Shown here: positions 1-6,638 of the stretch, in pieces
Numbering within the stretch: position 1 is the first letter of the stretch
Layout: the number at the start of each line of letters is the position of its first letter
NCBI GenBank assembly: GCA_964384675.1
Contig: CAYLNK010000144.1
Coordinates: forward strand, 1 to 14,972
Origin: CAYLNK01 sp964384675
Lineage (GTDB): Bacteria > Acidobacteriota > Thermoanaerobaculia > UBA5066
Direction: 5' to 3'
DNA: 14,972 nt
Position numbers and translations under genes: made by a program
Notes under the pieces: model-generated
What the model was told of the DNA's origin: nothing
Seen by the model: the letters and a program-made list of their open reading frames with translations, nothing else
Databases searched by the model: none

Positions 1-1
1 G

Positions 2-1150
2 TCGCCGGCCGCGCCGGCAGCGGGTCCGGCCGAGGTGACCCCGGCGGCGACACCGGGGCCGTCCCGTGACGTGGTGGGCGAGCGGCGGCGCGAGCTGACG
101 GACCTGAAGCGGCGCCTCGCCGAGCTGAAGGTGCGGTACGCGGCGACCAGAAAGCGCGAGGCCGACCTGAAGGCGGAGCTCGACGGCGCCGAGCTGAACC
201 TCCAGATCCGGACCACCGAGCGCCGGATGCTCGAGCTGCGGCGCGACGAGGCCGAGAAGGGGGCGAAGGACGCCACCAGCGAGAGGGATCGCGCGGCCGC
301 GCTCGTCACGGGGCTCCAGGCCGACCTCGCCGTGCGCCTCTCGGCCCTCCACCGGATGGGGCGGATCGGCTACCTCCGCACGCTCGCCGCCGCCGAGTCG
401 GGGCGGACGTTCCTGCGCGGCCTGCAGCTCCTCTCGCACATGGCCCGGCGGGACGCCAACCTCCTCTCGACCTACCAGCGGTCTCTCGCCGACCTGAGGT
501 CGCGCGAGGCCGACCTGGCGTCGCGGCGCCTGGAGCTGACGACCCTGGCGGCCGAGAGCCGCCAGAAGGAAGCCGAGCTGGAGGCGGCCCGCGCCGAGAA
601 GGCGGCGCTCCTCGTCCGCGTGCAGCGGACCTCGGAGCAGGAGCGCGTCGCCGTGGTGACCCTGGAGGACAAGTCGGTCCGCCTGGCCGCCCTGCTCGAC
701 CTCCTGGAGGCGCACGGCCGGGCCCTTCCAGCCGGCGCGACGTCGATCCGGAGGTACAAGGGCGTCCTCGACTGGCCGGCCAAGGGAAAGGTCGTCGTGC
801 CGTTCGGCCGGATCGCCAACCCGAAGTTCCCGAAGACCTTCCTGCGCTCCAACGGCTGGACCCTGGAGGTGCCGCCCGGGACGGAGGTGCAGGCCGTGTT
901 CGCCGGGGACGTGGTCTTCGCCCAGTGGCTCAAGGGTTACGGCAACCTCGTGGTGCTGGACCACGGCGACGGCGTCTTCACCCTCTACGGCCGGCTGTCG
1001 ACAGGAACCGTCCAGAAGGGGGAGCGGATCGGGCTGGGGGAGCGGGTCGGACGGCTGGCCGAGCCGTCCGCGGACGACGAGGTGGAGGGGCTCACGTTCG
1101 AGATCCGAGACGCGCGGGCCTCGGTCGACCCCCGCCTCTGGCTGAAGTAG
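2..1150 (+). CDS. envC: EnvC-like murein hydrolase activator, 5' end missing
   Basis: The reading frame is already open at the left edge, so the true start and the expected signal peptide lie outside the window; the first start codon inside it is a GTG at 35. Numbering from that GTG, residues 12-230 are Arg/Glu/Ala-rich heptad-like sequence, a long coiled coil as in EnvC. Residues 245-371 form a LytM (M23) domain, with GYGNLVVLDHGDGVFTLYG and a closing EIRD...VDPRLWL. The metal ligands of active M23 enzymes are absent: the HxxxD position reads SNGWTLEV and the HxH position reads LTFEIR. That matches EnvC/NlpD-type proteins, which do not cut peptidoglycan but activate periplasmic amidases. The S41 gene starts 40 bases downstream and a YibQ-type gene follows it; E. 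coli also has yibQ next to envC. No amidase gene is visible here. Confidence 0.85.
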   Translation, partial: SPAAPAAGPAEVTPAATPGPSRDVVGERRRELTDLKRRLAELKVRYAATRKREADLKAELDGAELNLQIRTTERRMLELRRDEAEKGAKDATSERDRAAALVTGLQADLAVRLSALHRMGRIGYLRTLAAAESGRTFLRGLQLLSHMARRDANLLSTYQRSLADLRSREADLASRRLELTTLAAESRQKEAELEAARAEKAALLVRVQRTSEQERVAVVTLEDKSVRLAALLDLLEAHGRALPAGATSIRRYKGVLDWPAKGKVVVPFGRIANPKFPKTFLRSNGWTLEVPPGTEVQAVFAGDVVFAQWLKGYGNLVVLDHGDGVFTLYGRLSTGTVQKGERIGLGERVGRLAEPSADDEVEGLTFEIRDARASVDPRLWLK

Positions 1151-1190
1151 GGGGAATAACCTCCCTCCGGCGTCGACGTATCATCGGATC

Positions 1191-2489
1191 GTGAGCAAGT
1201 CCCGCGTCCTCGGATTCCTCGGCTCCCTCACCCTCGTCGGAACCCTCTTCATCGTCCTGCCGGGCTTCGGCGCGGACGAGAAGGAAGGAAAGGACGGCCT
1301 CTACCGTCCCCTCGGGCTCTTCACCGAGGTGCTCTCCCTCGTGCGGAGCAACTACGTCGAGCCGGTGGAGGTCAAGCCGCTCCTCAACGGCGCGTTCTCC
1401 GGCATGACCGAGGCGATGGACCCGTATTCGGAGTACATCCCGCCGGACCGGATGGCCGCCTTCCTCGCGGCGCAGACCGCGCGTGAGAAGAAGGAGGTCC
1501 TCGACGCCGGCGTGGTCCTCGCCAAGCGGTTCGGCTACCCGATGGTCGTCTCCGCGGTCGCGGGGAGCCCGGCCGCCGCGGCGGGCCTCAAGACCGACGA
1601 CGTGATCGAGAAGATCGACGATCAGCCGGTGCGGAACATCGGCCTCTGGGACGTGGAGGCGCGCCTCGCCGGGAGGCCCGGCGCGAGGGTTCGCGTCGTC
1701 GTCGTGCGGGAGGGCAAGCCACGTCACCGGACGCTGGAGATCGTGCGGGGCAGCTGGACTCCGGCGACCCCGTCGGCCGCCCGCGTCGAAGGGCAGATGG
1801 TGGTTCGTATTCCGGACTTCTCGGTGGGCACCGCCGCCGCGGTGAAGACGCTTCTCCAGCCGTTCGACCGCACGAAGCCGCTGGTCGTCGACGTGCGCGG
1901 GAACGCCTCGGGCTCGTTCGACGAGGCGGCGCGCACCGCCGCCCTCTTCGTCCCGGCCGGGCCGCTCGGGGAGATGAAGGGTCGGAAGATCCCGCTCAAG
2001 ACGTTCCAGGCCGAGGCCGGGGAGAGGGTCCACGAGAGCCGCCTCGTCGTCCTCGTCGACAGCGGGACCGGCGGCCCCGCCGAGCTCTTCGCGTCGGCGA
2101 TCCGGGATTCGGGAATGAAGAAGGCGCCGGAGAAGGCCGAGAAGGCCGCCGAGAAGGCGAAGGACCCGGCCGCCGACGACGACGTCGACGATACGGCGCC
2201 GAAGAACGGTGAGAAGCCGAAGCCCGTGAACCGGCTCGTCGGTGAGCCCACCTCCGGGATGGGATTCGTCTCCCAGGTCGTGAAGCTGACCAGCGGCGGC
2301 TCCCTTCGCCTCTCCGTCGGCAAGCTGCGCACCGTGTCGGGCCGGAGCCTCTCGCCCAAGGGCCTCGAGCCGGATGATCGCGTCTACCCGGCCCCGCCCG
2401 ACGAGGGCGGTCCGCCGGACGGCGATCCGATCCTGGATCGCGGGCTGAAGGTGCTCGCCGAGCCGGCGGCCGAGAAGACCGCCGCGTGA
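1191..2489 (+). CDS. S41 (CtpA-type) family protein with PDZ domain, predicted catalytically inactive
   Basis: The 432-residue protein begins at a GTG with no strong ribosome site. It has an N-terminal signal or anchor (about 7-28), the S41 helical segment GAFSGMTEAMDPYSEYI (67-83), a PDZ domain (about 105-185), then the protease core (about 195-400). In CtpA/Prc proteins the nucleophile lies in a GTASASEI-type motif and the general base in FGKG. Here the aligned stretches are DSGTGGPAELF (290-300) and GEPTSGMGFVSQ (351-362), so the serine is Gly295 and the lysine is Met357. The rest of the fold signature survives, for example GSLRLSVGKLRT and GLEPDDRV. About 37 extra residues rich in Lys, Ala, Glu and Asp (roughly 309-347) separate the two sites. 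I infer a pseudoprotease, perhaps an adaptor or scaffold. The gene overlaps the next one by 4 bases (GTGA). Confidence 0.85.
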   Translation: MSKSRVLGFLGSLTLVGTLFIVLPGFGADEKEGKDGLYRPLGLFTEVLSLVRSNYVEPVEVKPLLNGAFSGMTEAMDPYSEYIPPDRMAAFLAAQTAREKKEVLDAGVVLAKRFGYPMVVSAVAGSPAAAAGLKTDDVIEKIDDQPVRNIGLWDVEARLAGRPGARVRVVVVREGKPRHRTLEIVRGSWTPATPSAARVEGQMVVRIPDFSVGTAAAVKTLLQPFDRTKPLVVDVRGNASGSFDEAARTAALFVPAGPLGEMKGRKIPLKTFQAEAGERVHESRLVVLVDSGTGGPAELFASAIRDSGMKKAPEKAEKAAEKAKDPAADDDVDDTAPKNGEKPKPVNRLVGEPTSGMGFVSQVVKLTSGGSLRLSVGKLRTVSGRSLSPKGLEPDDRVYPAPPDEGGPPDGDPILDRGLKVLAEPAAEKTAA

Positions 2490-3415
2490 AGCGGGGCGGC
2501 CGGAAGAAAGGCAGCCGGCTCCTCCCGCTCGTCCTGGTCTTCGCCCTCGGGGCCGCGGCCGGCATCGGGGCGCTCTTCGCCTGGAAGCGTGTGGCACCCG
2601 GGGCCGAATCCGGCCCCCCGGTCACCGTCTCCACCCCCCCGGTCCGGCGTTCCGCCCCGCCGGGCCGCTCCACCCCGAATCCAGCCGCGCCGACACCGGT
2701 CCGCCTCCCGCCGGACTTCGAGCCCGGGAGCGCGGGTCATGGCGTCCTGGCCGTGGTCCTGGACGACGTCGGCTTCGACGGGCCGGCGCTGCGCCGGCTG
2801 GAGGCGGTCGAGGGACCGCTCGCTCTGGCCATCATCCCCGGCACGCCGCGAGCGGTGGAGGCTGCGGAGCTGGCCCGAAGGAAGGAGTGGGATGTCCTCG
2901 TCCACCTGCCGATGGAGGGCGGGGACGCGAGCCAGGAGCGGGAGACGATCGGCCCCGAGAGCGACGACCGGACCATCCTCGACCGGGTCAACCGGGCCAT
3001 CGACCGGGTGCCCGGCGCGATCGGCCTGAACAACCACCAGGGGTCGCGCGCCACGCCGGACCCGCGCGTCATGAGGCTCGTCCTCTCCGTCGTGAAGGAC
3101 CGGGGACTCTTCTTCCTCGACTCCCGCACCTCCGCCGCCTCCGTCGGCGAGAAGCAGGCCCGCTCGCTCGGCGTCTCGACGATCTCGAGGGACGTCTTCC
3201 TGGACGACGCGGCCACCGAGGCGGCGAGCCCGGCCGGAGCGACGGGCGCGCTCTCCGAGGCCTGGGAGCGCGCCCTGGGGCTGGTCGGAAAGAAGGGGCA
3301 CTGCGTCGTCATCGGGCACCCGCGCCCGAGCACGCTCGACTTCCTGCTTCCCAAGCTGGCGGAGCTCGCTCGGACGAAGGTGAAGCGGGTGCGGGTCTCC
3401 GAGCTGGTCGACTAG
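2486..3415 (+). CDS. yibQ: YibQ-type divergent polysaccharide deacetylase family protein
   Basis: The 309-residue protein begins at a GTG inside the stop of the S41 gene (GTGA), indicating translational coupling. Residues 11-33 form a single membrane anchor, followed by a Pro-rich linker (about 43-80) and a periplasmic polysaccharide deacetylase 2 (DUF610) domain. Visible family motifs are LAVVLDDVGFDG (88-99), LALAIIPGTPRA (112-123), DVLVHLPMEGG (136-146), IGLNNHQGSRAT (179-190), FFLDSRTSAAS (209-219) and VVIGHPRPST (274-283). The Asp and His residues of these motifs are those expected at the metal site. The fold is related to NodB deacetylases, but the substrate of YibQ proteins is not established. 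Its position next to envC matches the E. coli arrangement and suggests a role in cell-wall processing. Confidence 0.88.
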   Translation: MKRGGRKKGSRLLPLVLVFALGAAAGIGALFAWKRVAPGAESGPPVTVSTPPVRRSAPPGRSTPNPAAPTPVRLPPDFEPGSAGHGVLAVVLDDVGFDGPALRRLEAVEGPLALAIIPGTPRAVEAAELARRKEWDVLVHLPMEGGDASQERETIGPESDDRTILDRVNRAIDRVPGAIGLNNHQGSRATPDPRVMRLVLSVVKDRGLFFLDSRTSAASVGEKQARSLGVSTISRDVFLDDAATEAASPAGATGALSEAWERALGLVGKKGHCVVIGHPRPSTLDFLLPKLAELARTKVKRVRVSELVD

Positions 3416-3449
3416 CGGCGACGACGGCCCCGTCCAGCGGTCGGCCGGC

Positions 3450-4259
3450 TCATCGGTCCTTCTTCACCTGGTCCCAGAGCCGGTCCAGGACCTCGAGGGG
3501 CGTCTCTTTGAGCTCGCGGCCCTCCGCGGCGTTCCGGCGGGCCACCTCCTCGAAGCGGGAGACGAAGCGGCCGTTCGCCGCCTGAAGGGCGGACTCGGGG
3601 TCGACACCGAGGCGGCGGGCCACGTTCACCACCGTGAAGAGGATGTCGCCGAGCTCCTCGGCCGCGCGCTCTTTCGTCCCCGCCTTCACCTCGGCCTCGA
3701 ACTCGGCCACCTCCTCGTCGAGCTTGGCGAGGACGTCCTCGTCCCGGGCCCAGTCGAAGCCGAGGTCGGCGGCGCGCGACCCGATCCGGTAAGCCTTCAG
3801 GAGGGCCGGCAGGGTCTTCGGTAGGCCGGCGAACGGCGACGGAGGGCGGCCGTCGGCCTCGCGCTCCTTCCTCTTGAGCGACTCCCACTGCTGACGGACC
3901 CCTTCGGCGTCGCGCACCTGGGCCTCGCCGAAGACGTGCGGGTGCCGGGCGATCATCTTCGCCTCGATCCGGCGCGCGACGGAGGCGAGGTCGAACGCGT
4001 GCCGCTCCTCTCCGAGCTTGGCGAGGAAGACGATCTGGAAGAGGAGATCGCCGAGCTCACCCTCGAGCGCGCCGAGGTCGCCTTCGGCGAGGGCTTCGAG
4101 GACCTCGTGGCTCTCCTCGAGGAGGTAGCCGGCGAGGTCCTGCAACGTCTGCTTCCGGTCCCACGGACAGTCGGCGCGGAGACGGTCCATGAGGCGCACG
4201 AGCCCGGCCGCCGCCTCGCCGGCGCGCCCGGCGCCATCCTGTTCGGTCCGGTCCGTCAC
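3450..4259 (-). CDS. mazG: MazG nucleoside triphosphate pyrophosphohydrolase
   Basis: MazG hydrolyses NTPs or dNTPs to the monophosphate and pyrophosphate and is linked to nucleotide-pool cleaning and to stringent-response control. From a GTG at 4259 the protein has 269 residues, close to the usual size. It contains both tandem all-alpha domains. The first has CPWDRKQT (31-38), LLEESHEVLEAL (46-57) and GELGDLLFQIVFLAKL (67-82), followed by RHPHVFG (105-111). The second has KLDEEVAEFEAE (179-190) and EELGDILFTVVNVARRLG (201-218). The acidic EExxE and ExxD metal-binding residues are present in both. An ATG at 4190 would give 246 residues, and the frame stays open upstream to 4484 without family similarity; neither start has a strong ribosome site. 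The gene is convergent with the deacetylase gene (34-base gap) and divergent from the DUF1844 gene. Confidence 0.93.
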   Translation of the reverse strand: MTDRTEQDGAGRAGEAAAGLVRLMDRLRADCPWDRKQTLQDLAGYLLEESHEVLEALAEGDLGALEGELGDLLFQIVFLAKLGEERHAFDLASVARRIEAKMIARHPHVFGEAQVRDAEGVRQQWESLKRKEREADGRPPSPFAGLPKTLPALLKAYRIGSRAADLGFDWARDEDVLAKLDEEVAEFEAEVKAGTKERAAEELGDILFTVVNVARRLGVDPESALQAANGRFVSRFEEVARRNAAEGRELKETPLEVLDRLWDQVKKDR

Positions 4260-4293
4260 CCCGCTTAGAATAGCCGCTCGATCGCGAGGTGCT
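4260..4293 (+). promoter_or_regulatory. Divergent intergenic segment with a possible -10 and a ribosome site
   Basis: This 34-base gap separates mazG (minus) from the DUF1844 gene (plus), so promoters for both must lie here or inside mazG. It is noticeably more AT-rich than its surroundings. TAGAAT at 4266-4271 matches 5 of 6 positions of the sigma-70 -10 box, but I see no convincing -35 at the right distance. GAGGT at 4285-4289 is a reasonable ribosome site for the ATG at 4294. The promoter reading is tentative. Confidence 0.3.
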
Positions 4294-4752
4294 ATGTCCG
4301 AACCGGAGAAGTCAATCAAGGTCGTCGACCGCCGTCTCTTCACGGCCGACGGTGAGCTGCGCGAGGAGATCGCCGAGGAGATGGCCGCCGAGGCGTCAGT
4401 CCCGGGGGCGGCCGGGGCCGCCCCCCCTCCCGCCCCCGAGCCGAAGATCCCGACCGATCCGGCGTTCCTCCGGCTGCTCGACATGCTGGCCCAGACGGCC
4501 TCGCTCTACCTCGAAGGCGTTCCGGACGCGACGGGCCGGCGCCACGTCGACCTGAACGCGGCCAAGCAGATCGTCGATTCCCTGGTCTCCCTGAGAGAGA
4601 AGTCCCGCGGGCGGCTCTCGTTCGAGGAGACCGACTCGCTGGAAGGCCTGATCGGCGAGCTCCAGCTCGTCTTCGCCCGCTACGCGCAGGCCTCCGCGGC
4701 CCCGAAGGTCGGCGGTGGCATGCCCGCACCGCCCCACGCGAGGCGCGGCTGA
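4294..4752 (+). CDS. DUF1844 domain protein
   Basis: The 152-residue soluble protein starts at an ATG preceded by GAGGT 4 bases upstream. The first 50 residues are polar and Pro/Ala-rich. Residues about 50-132 are a recognisable DUF1844 domain: FLRLLDMLAQTASLYLEG, then DLNAAKQIVDSLVSLREKS, then EETDSLEGLIGELQLVFARY. The domain is all-helical, about 80-100 residues long, and typical of Acidobacteriota, Deltaproteobacteria and Planctomycetota. Its function is unknown. The tail is Gly/Pro/Ala-rich. The stop codon (4750-4752) overlaps the proposed CTG start of the membrane-protein gene that follows, so the two products are probably made together. A longer reading from 4189 lies in mazG antisense and has no family support. 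Confidence 0.85.
   Translation: MSEPEKSIKVVDRRLFTADGELREEIAEEMAAEASVPGAAGAAPPPAPEPKIPTDPAFLRLLDMLAQTASLYLEGVPDATGRRHVDLNAAKQIVDSLVSLREKSRGRLSFEETDSLEGLIGELQLVFARYAQASAAPKVGGGMPAPPHARRG
4740..4743 (+). promoter_or_regulatory. Ribosome binding site supporting a CTG start
   Basis: GAGG here sits 5 bases before the CTG at 4749. It lies inside the last codons of the DUF1844 gene. It is the main local evidence that the following membrane-protein gene starts at that CTG and not at the GTG at 4809, which would cut through the hydrophobic core of its signal peptide. Confidence 0.45.
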
Positions 4753-6635
4753 TCGTCCCATCGCGAGTCACCCGGGCGGCGCTCGCGCTCGTCCTCGTCC
4801 TCCCGGCCGTGATGCCGGCGGCGGGAGCGGCGCAGGTGCTGGGCGCGCCCGGGGAGTCGACCGAGCTGGCGTTCCGGCGGGAGGTCCGCGGACACTGGTT
4901 CGGCTGGCTCGCCGCACAGGAGGAGGCGGATCCGCGCCTGACGAAATCGAAGATCGACGACATCCTCAAGCACGCCCAGAGGGTGGGGATCCGGCGGATG
5001 TCCGACCTGGCCCTCTCGGCCACGTTTCTCGGGAGGCGCGAGCTCCACAGCAACAGGATCGAGAGGGCACGCCTCTGCTTCGACGCCGCGCTGAGGCTCG
5101 ATCCGGACCTGCCAGAGGCTCGCTGGGGCCGCCTCTCCCTGGCGCTCGCCACGCGGCGTCTCGGGGACGTGCCGGCGGAGCTCTCCGCCGCCGTTCGCAC
5201 CACGCTGGTCGACGTGGAGTCGCGCCGGATCGCCGTGTACCGGGGCTGGCTCCTCCTGGCGATCGCCGGCTGCGGCGTCGCGGCGGCGTTCGTCGTGTGC
5301 CTCGTGGTCGCGCACTCGAGGCGCTTCTGGCACGACCTCGTCGAGACGGCGGCGCGTTTCGCGCCCGGAGCCGAGCGGCTCACGGCCCTGGCGCTCTTCT
5401 TCCTCCCCCTCCTCCTCACGTTCGACGTCGTCTGGTGGGGGCTCGCCCTGGCGGCGGCGCTCCTCGGATATGCCACGCGGCCCCAGCAGATCGCCACCGT
5501 GTCGGCTCTCGTCCTCACTCTTCCGCTCTTCCCGCTCCTGGACGCCGCGGCGTACGACCTCTCGGTCGCGGCGTCGCCGATCCTCCGGGGGGCCGAGGCG
5601 TTGCGCGAGTCGCGCTACGACCAGCGCGTGGTCGACGACCTGGAGGCGGTGAAGAGCTCCCTCCCGGACGACGTCGACGTCCGCTTCCTGCTCGGCCGCC
5701 TCTACCAGTTCCTCGGTCAGAACGACCGGGCCATCACCGAGTACTCGGCGGGCGCCCAGGCGAGCCCGACCGACAGCCGCTGTCTGGTGAACCGGGGCAA
5801 CATCCGCTTCGTCGACGGCGACTTCGGCTCGGCCCAGGAGGACTACCAGGAAGCCCTCAAGCGGAGCTCGCGCAACGTCGCCGCCCGATACGACCTCGCG
5901 CTCGTCTACGCCGAGACGTTCCGGACCGTGGAGGCCGCGTCCACGTTGCAGGAGGCCCGGGCCCTGGATCCACGTGCGGTGCAGAAGTTCCAGGAGAGCC
6001 AGACGCTGGTGAAGGTCGTCTCGATGGACTTCACTCCGGACGACGCCATGGCGAAGATCGAACGGCTCGAGCGGGACGCGCGCACGCGGAGGATCCTGGG
6101 CCAGTACCGGGGCTACGAGGTGACGGGCGGCCTGAAGGTGCCGTACCTCCTCGGCGTGCTCGCCGCGATCGGGGCCGCGGCCGGCGTCGACGTCTGGCGG
6201 CGCAAGGGTCGCGGCTACGCCTCCGAGTGCCAGAAGTGCGGCCGCACGTTCTGCCGGCTCTGCAAGCCCTCGGGAGAGAGCGATCAGCTCTGCTCCCAGT
6301 GCATCCACGTCTACCTGCGCAAGGACGGCGTGGCGATCGAGACGAAGCTGCAGAAGGTCGAGGAGGTGAGGCGCCGGAAGTGGCTGGGCGACAAGGTCCG
6401 GCTCGCCGTCAACGTCGCGCTCCCCGGCGCGTCCGCCTTCACCGACTCGCGGGTCGCGATGGCGGGCGTCTCGCTCGCGCTCTTCTTCTTCGGCATCGCG
6501 GCGGCTCTCTGGCGCGACACGCTCGTGGTCTCGCCGCGGCCGTCGGTCCTCCCGGAGCTGCCGGGCTCGATCCTGTTCGGGATCGTCGCGCTCGTGGGAT
6601 GGGGCCTCGGCCAGCGCGCGGGACGCCGGGGGTAG
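4749..6635 (+). CDS. Polytopic TPR membrane protein with triple-CxxC zinc ribbon
   Basis: I do not recognise a named family for the whole protein. From the CTG at 4749 it has 628 residues. Residues 1-26 read as a signal peptide: Arg-containing start, ALALVLVLPAVMPAAGA core, and an A-x-A site. Using the GTG at 4809 would remove most of this. No ATG, GTG or TTG is available in frame between the CTG and the preceding gene. Further hydrophobic segments lie near 166-187, 211-225, 228-241, 247-263, 465-480, 570-586 and 604-620. Three TPR units cover about 309-411, for example LLGRLYQFLGQNDRAITEYS. Six cysteines at 494, 497, 502, 505, 515 and 518 (CxxC-x4-CxxC-x9-CxxC) form a probable two-metal ribbon between the membrane segments. 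TPRs suggest protein binding, so a membrane assembly platform is plausible. The PATAN gene starts 3 bases after its stop. Confidence 0.75.
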   Translation: MIVPSRVTRAALALVLVLPAVMPAAGAAQVLGAPGESTELAFRREVRGHWFGWLAAQEEADPRLTKSKIDDILKHAQRVGIRRMSDLALSATFLGRRELHSNRIERARLCFDAALRLDPDLPEARWGRLSLALATRRLGDVPAELSAAVRTTLVDVESRRIAVYRGWLLLAIAGCGVAAAFVVCLVVAHSRRFWHDLVETAARFAPGAERLTALALFFLPLLLTFDVVWWGLALAAALLGYATRPQQIATVSALVLTLPLFPLLDAAAYDLSVAASPILRGAEALRESRYDQRVVDDLEAVKSSLPDDVDVRFLLGRLYQFLGQNDRAITEYSAGAQASPTDSRCLVNRGNIRFVDGDFGSAQEDYQEALKRSSRNVAARYDLALVYAETFRTVEAASTLQEARALDPRAVQKFQESQTLVKVVSMDFTPDDAMAKIERLERDARTRRILGQYRGYEVTGGLKVPYLLGVLAAIGAAAGVDVWRRKGRGYASECQKCGRTFCRLCKPSGESDQLCSQCIHVYLRKDGVAIETKLQKVEEVRRRKWLGDKVRLAVNVALPGASAFTDSRVAMAGVSLALFFFGIAAALWRDTLVVSPRPSVLPELPGSILFGIVALVGWGLGQRAGRRG

Positions 6636-6638
6636 CCG

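Noticed and set aside
1092..2597. Minus-strand open frame of about 500 codons opposite the S41 gene
   Set aside because: It is antisense to a gene with PDZ and S41 domains, and the translation is low-complexity Arg/Glu/Gly/His sequence.
3416..3449. Possible bidirectional terminator between the deacetylase gene and mazG
   Set aside because: Only a 5-bp CGGCC/GGCCG stem with a long loop is present, with no T-run on either strand.
4260..4484. N-terminal extension of MazG up to 4484
   Set aside because: The added residues have no family similarity, run antisense through the start of the DUF1844 gene, and the resulting protein would be much longer than normal MazG.
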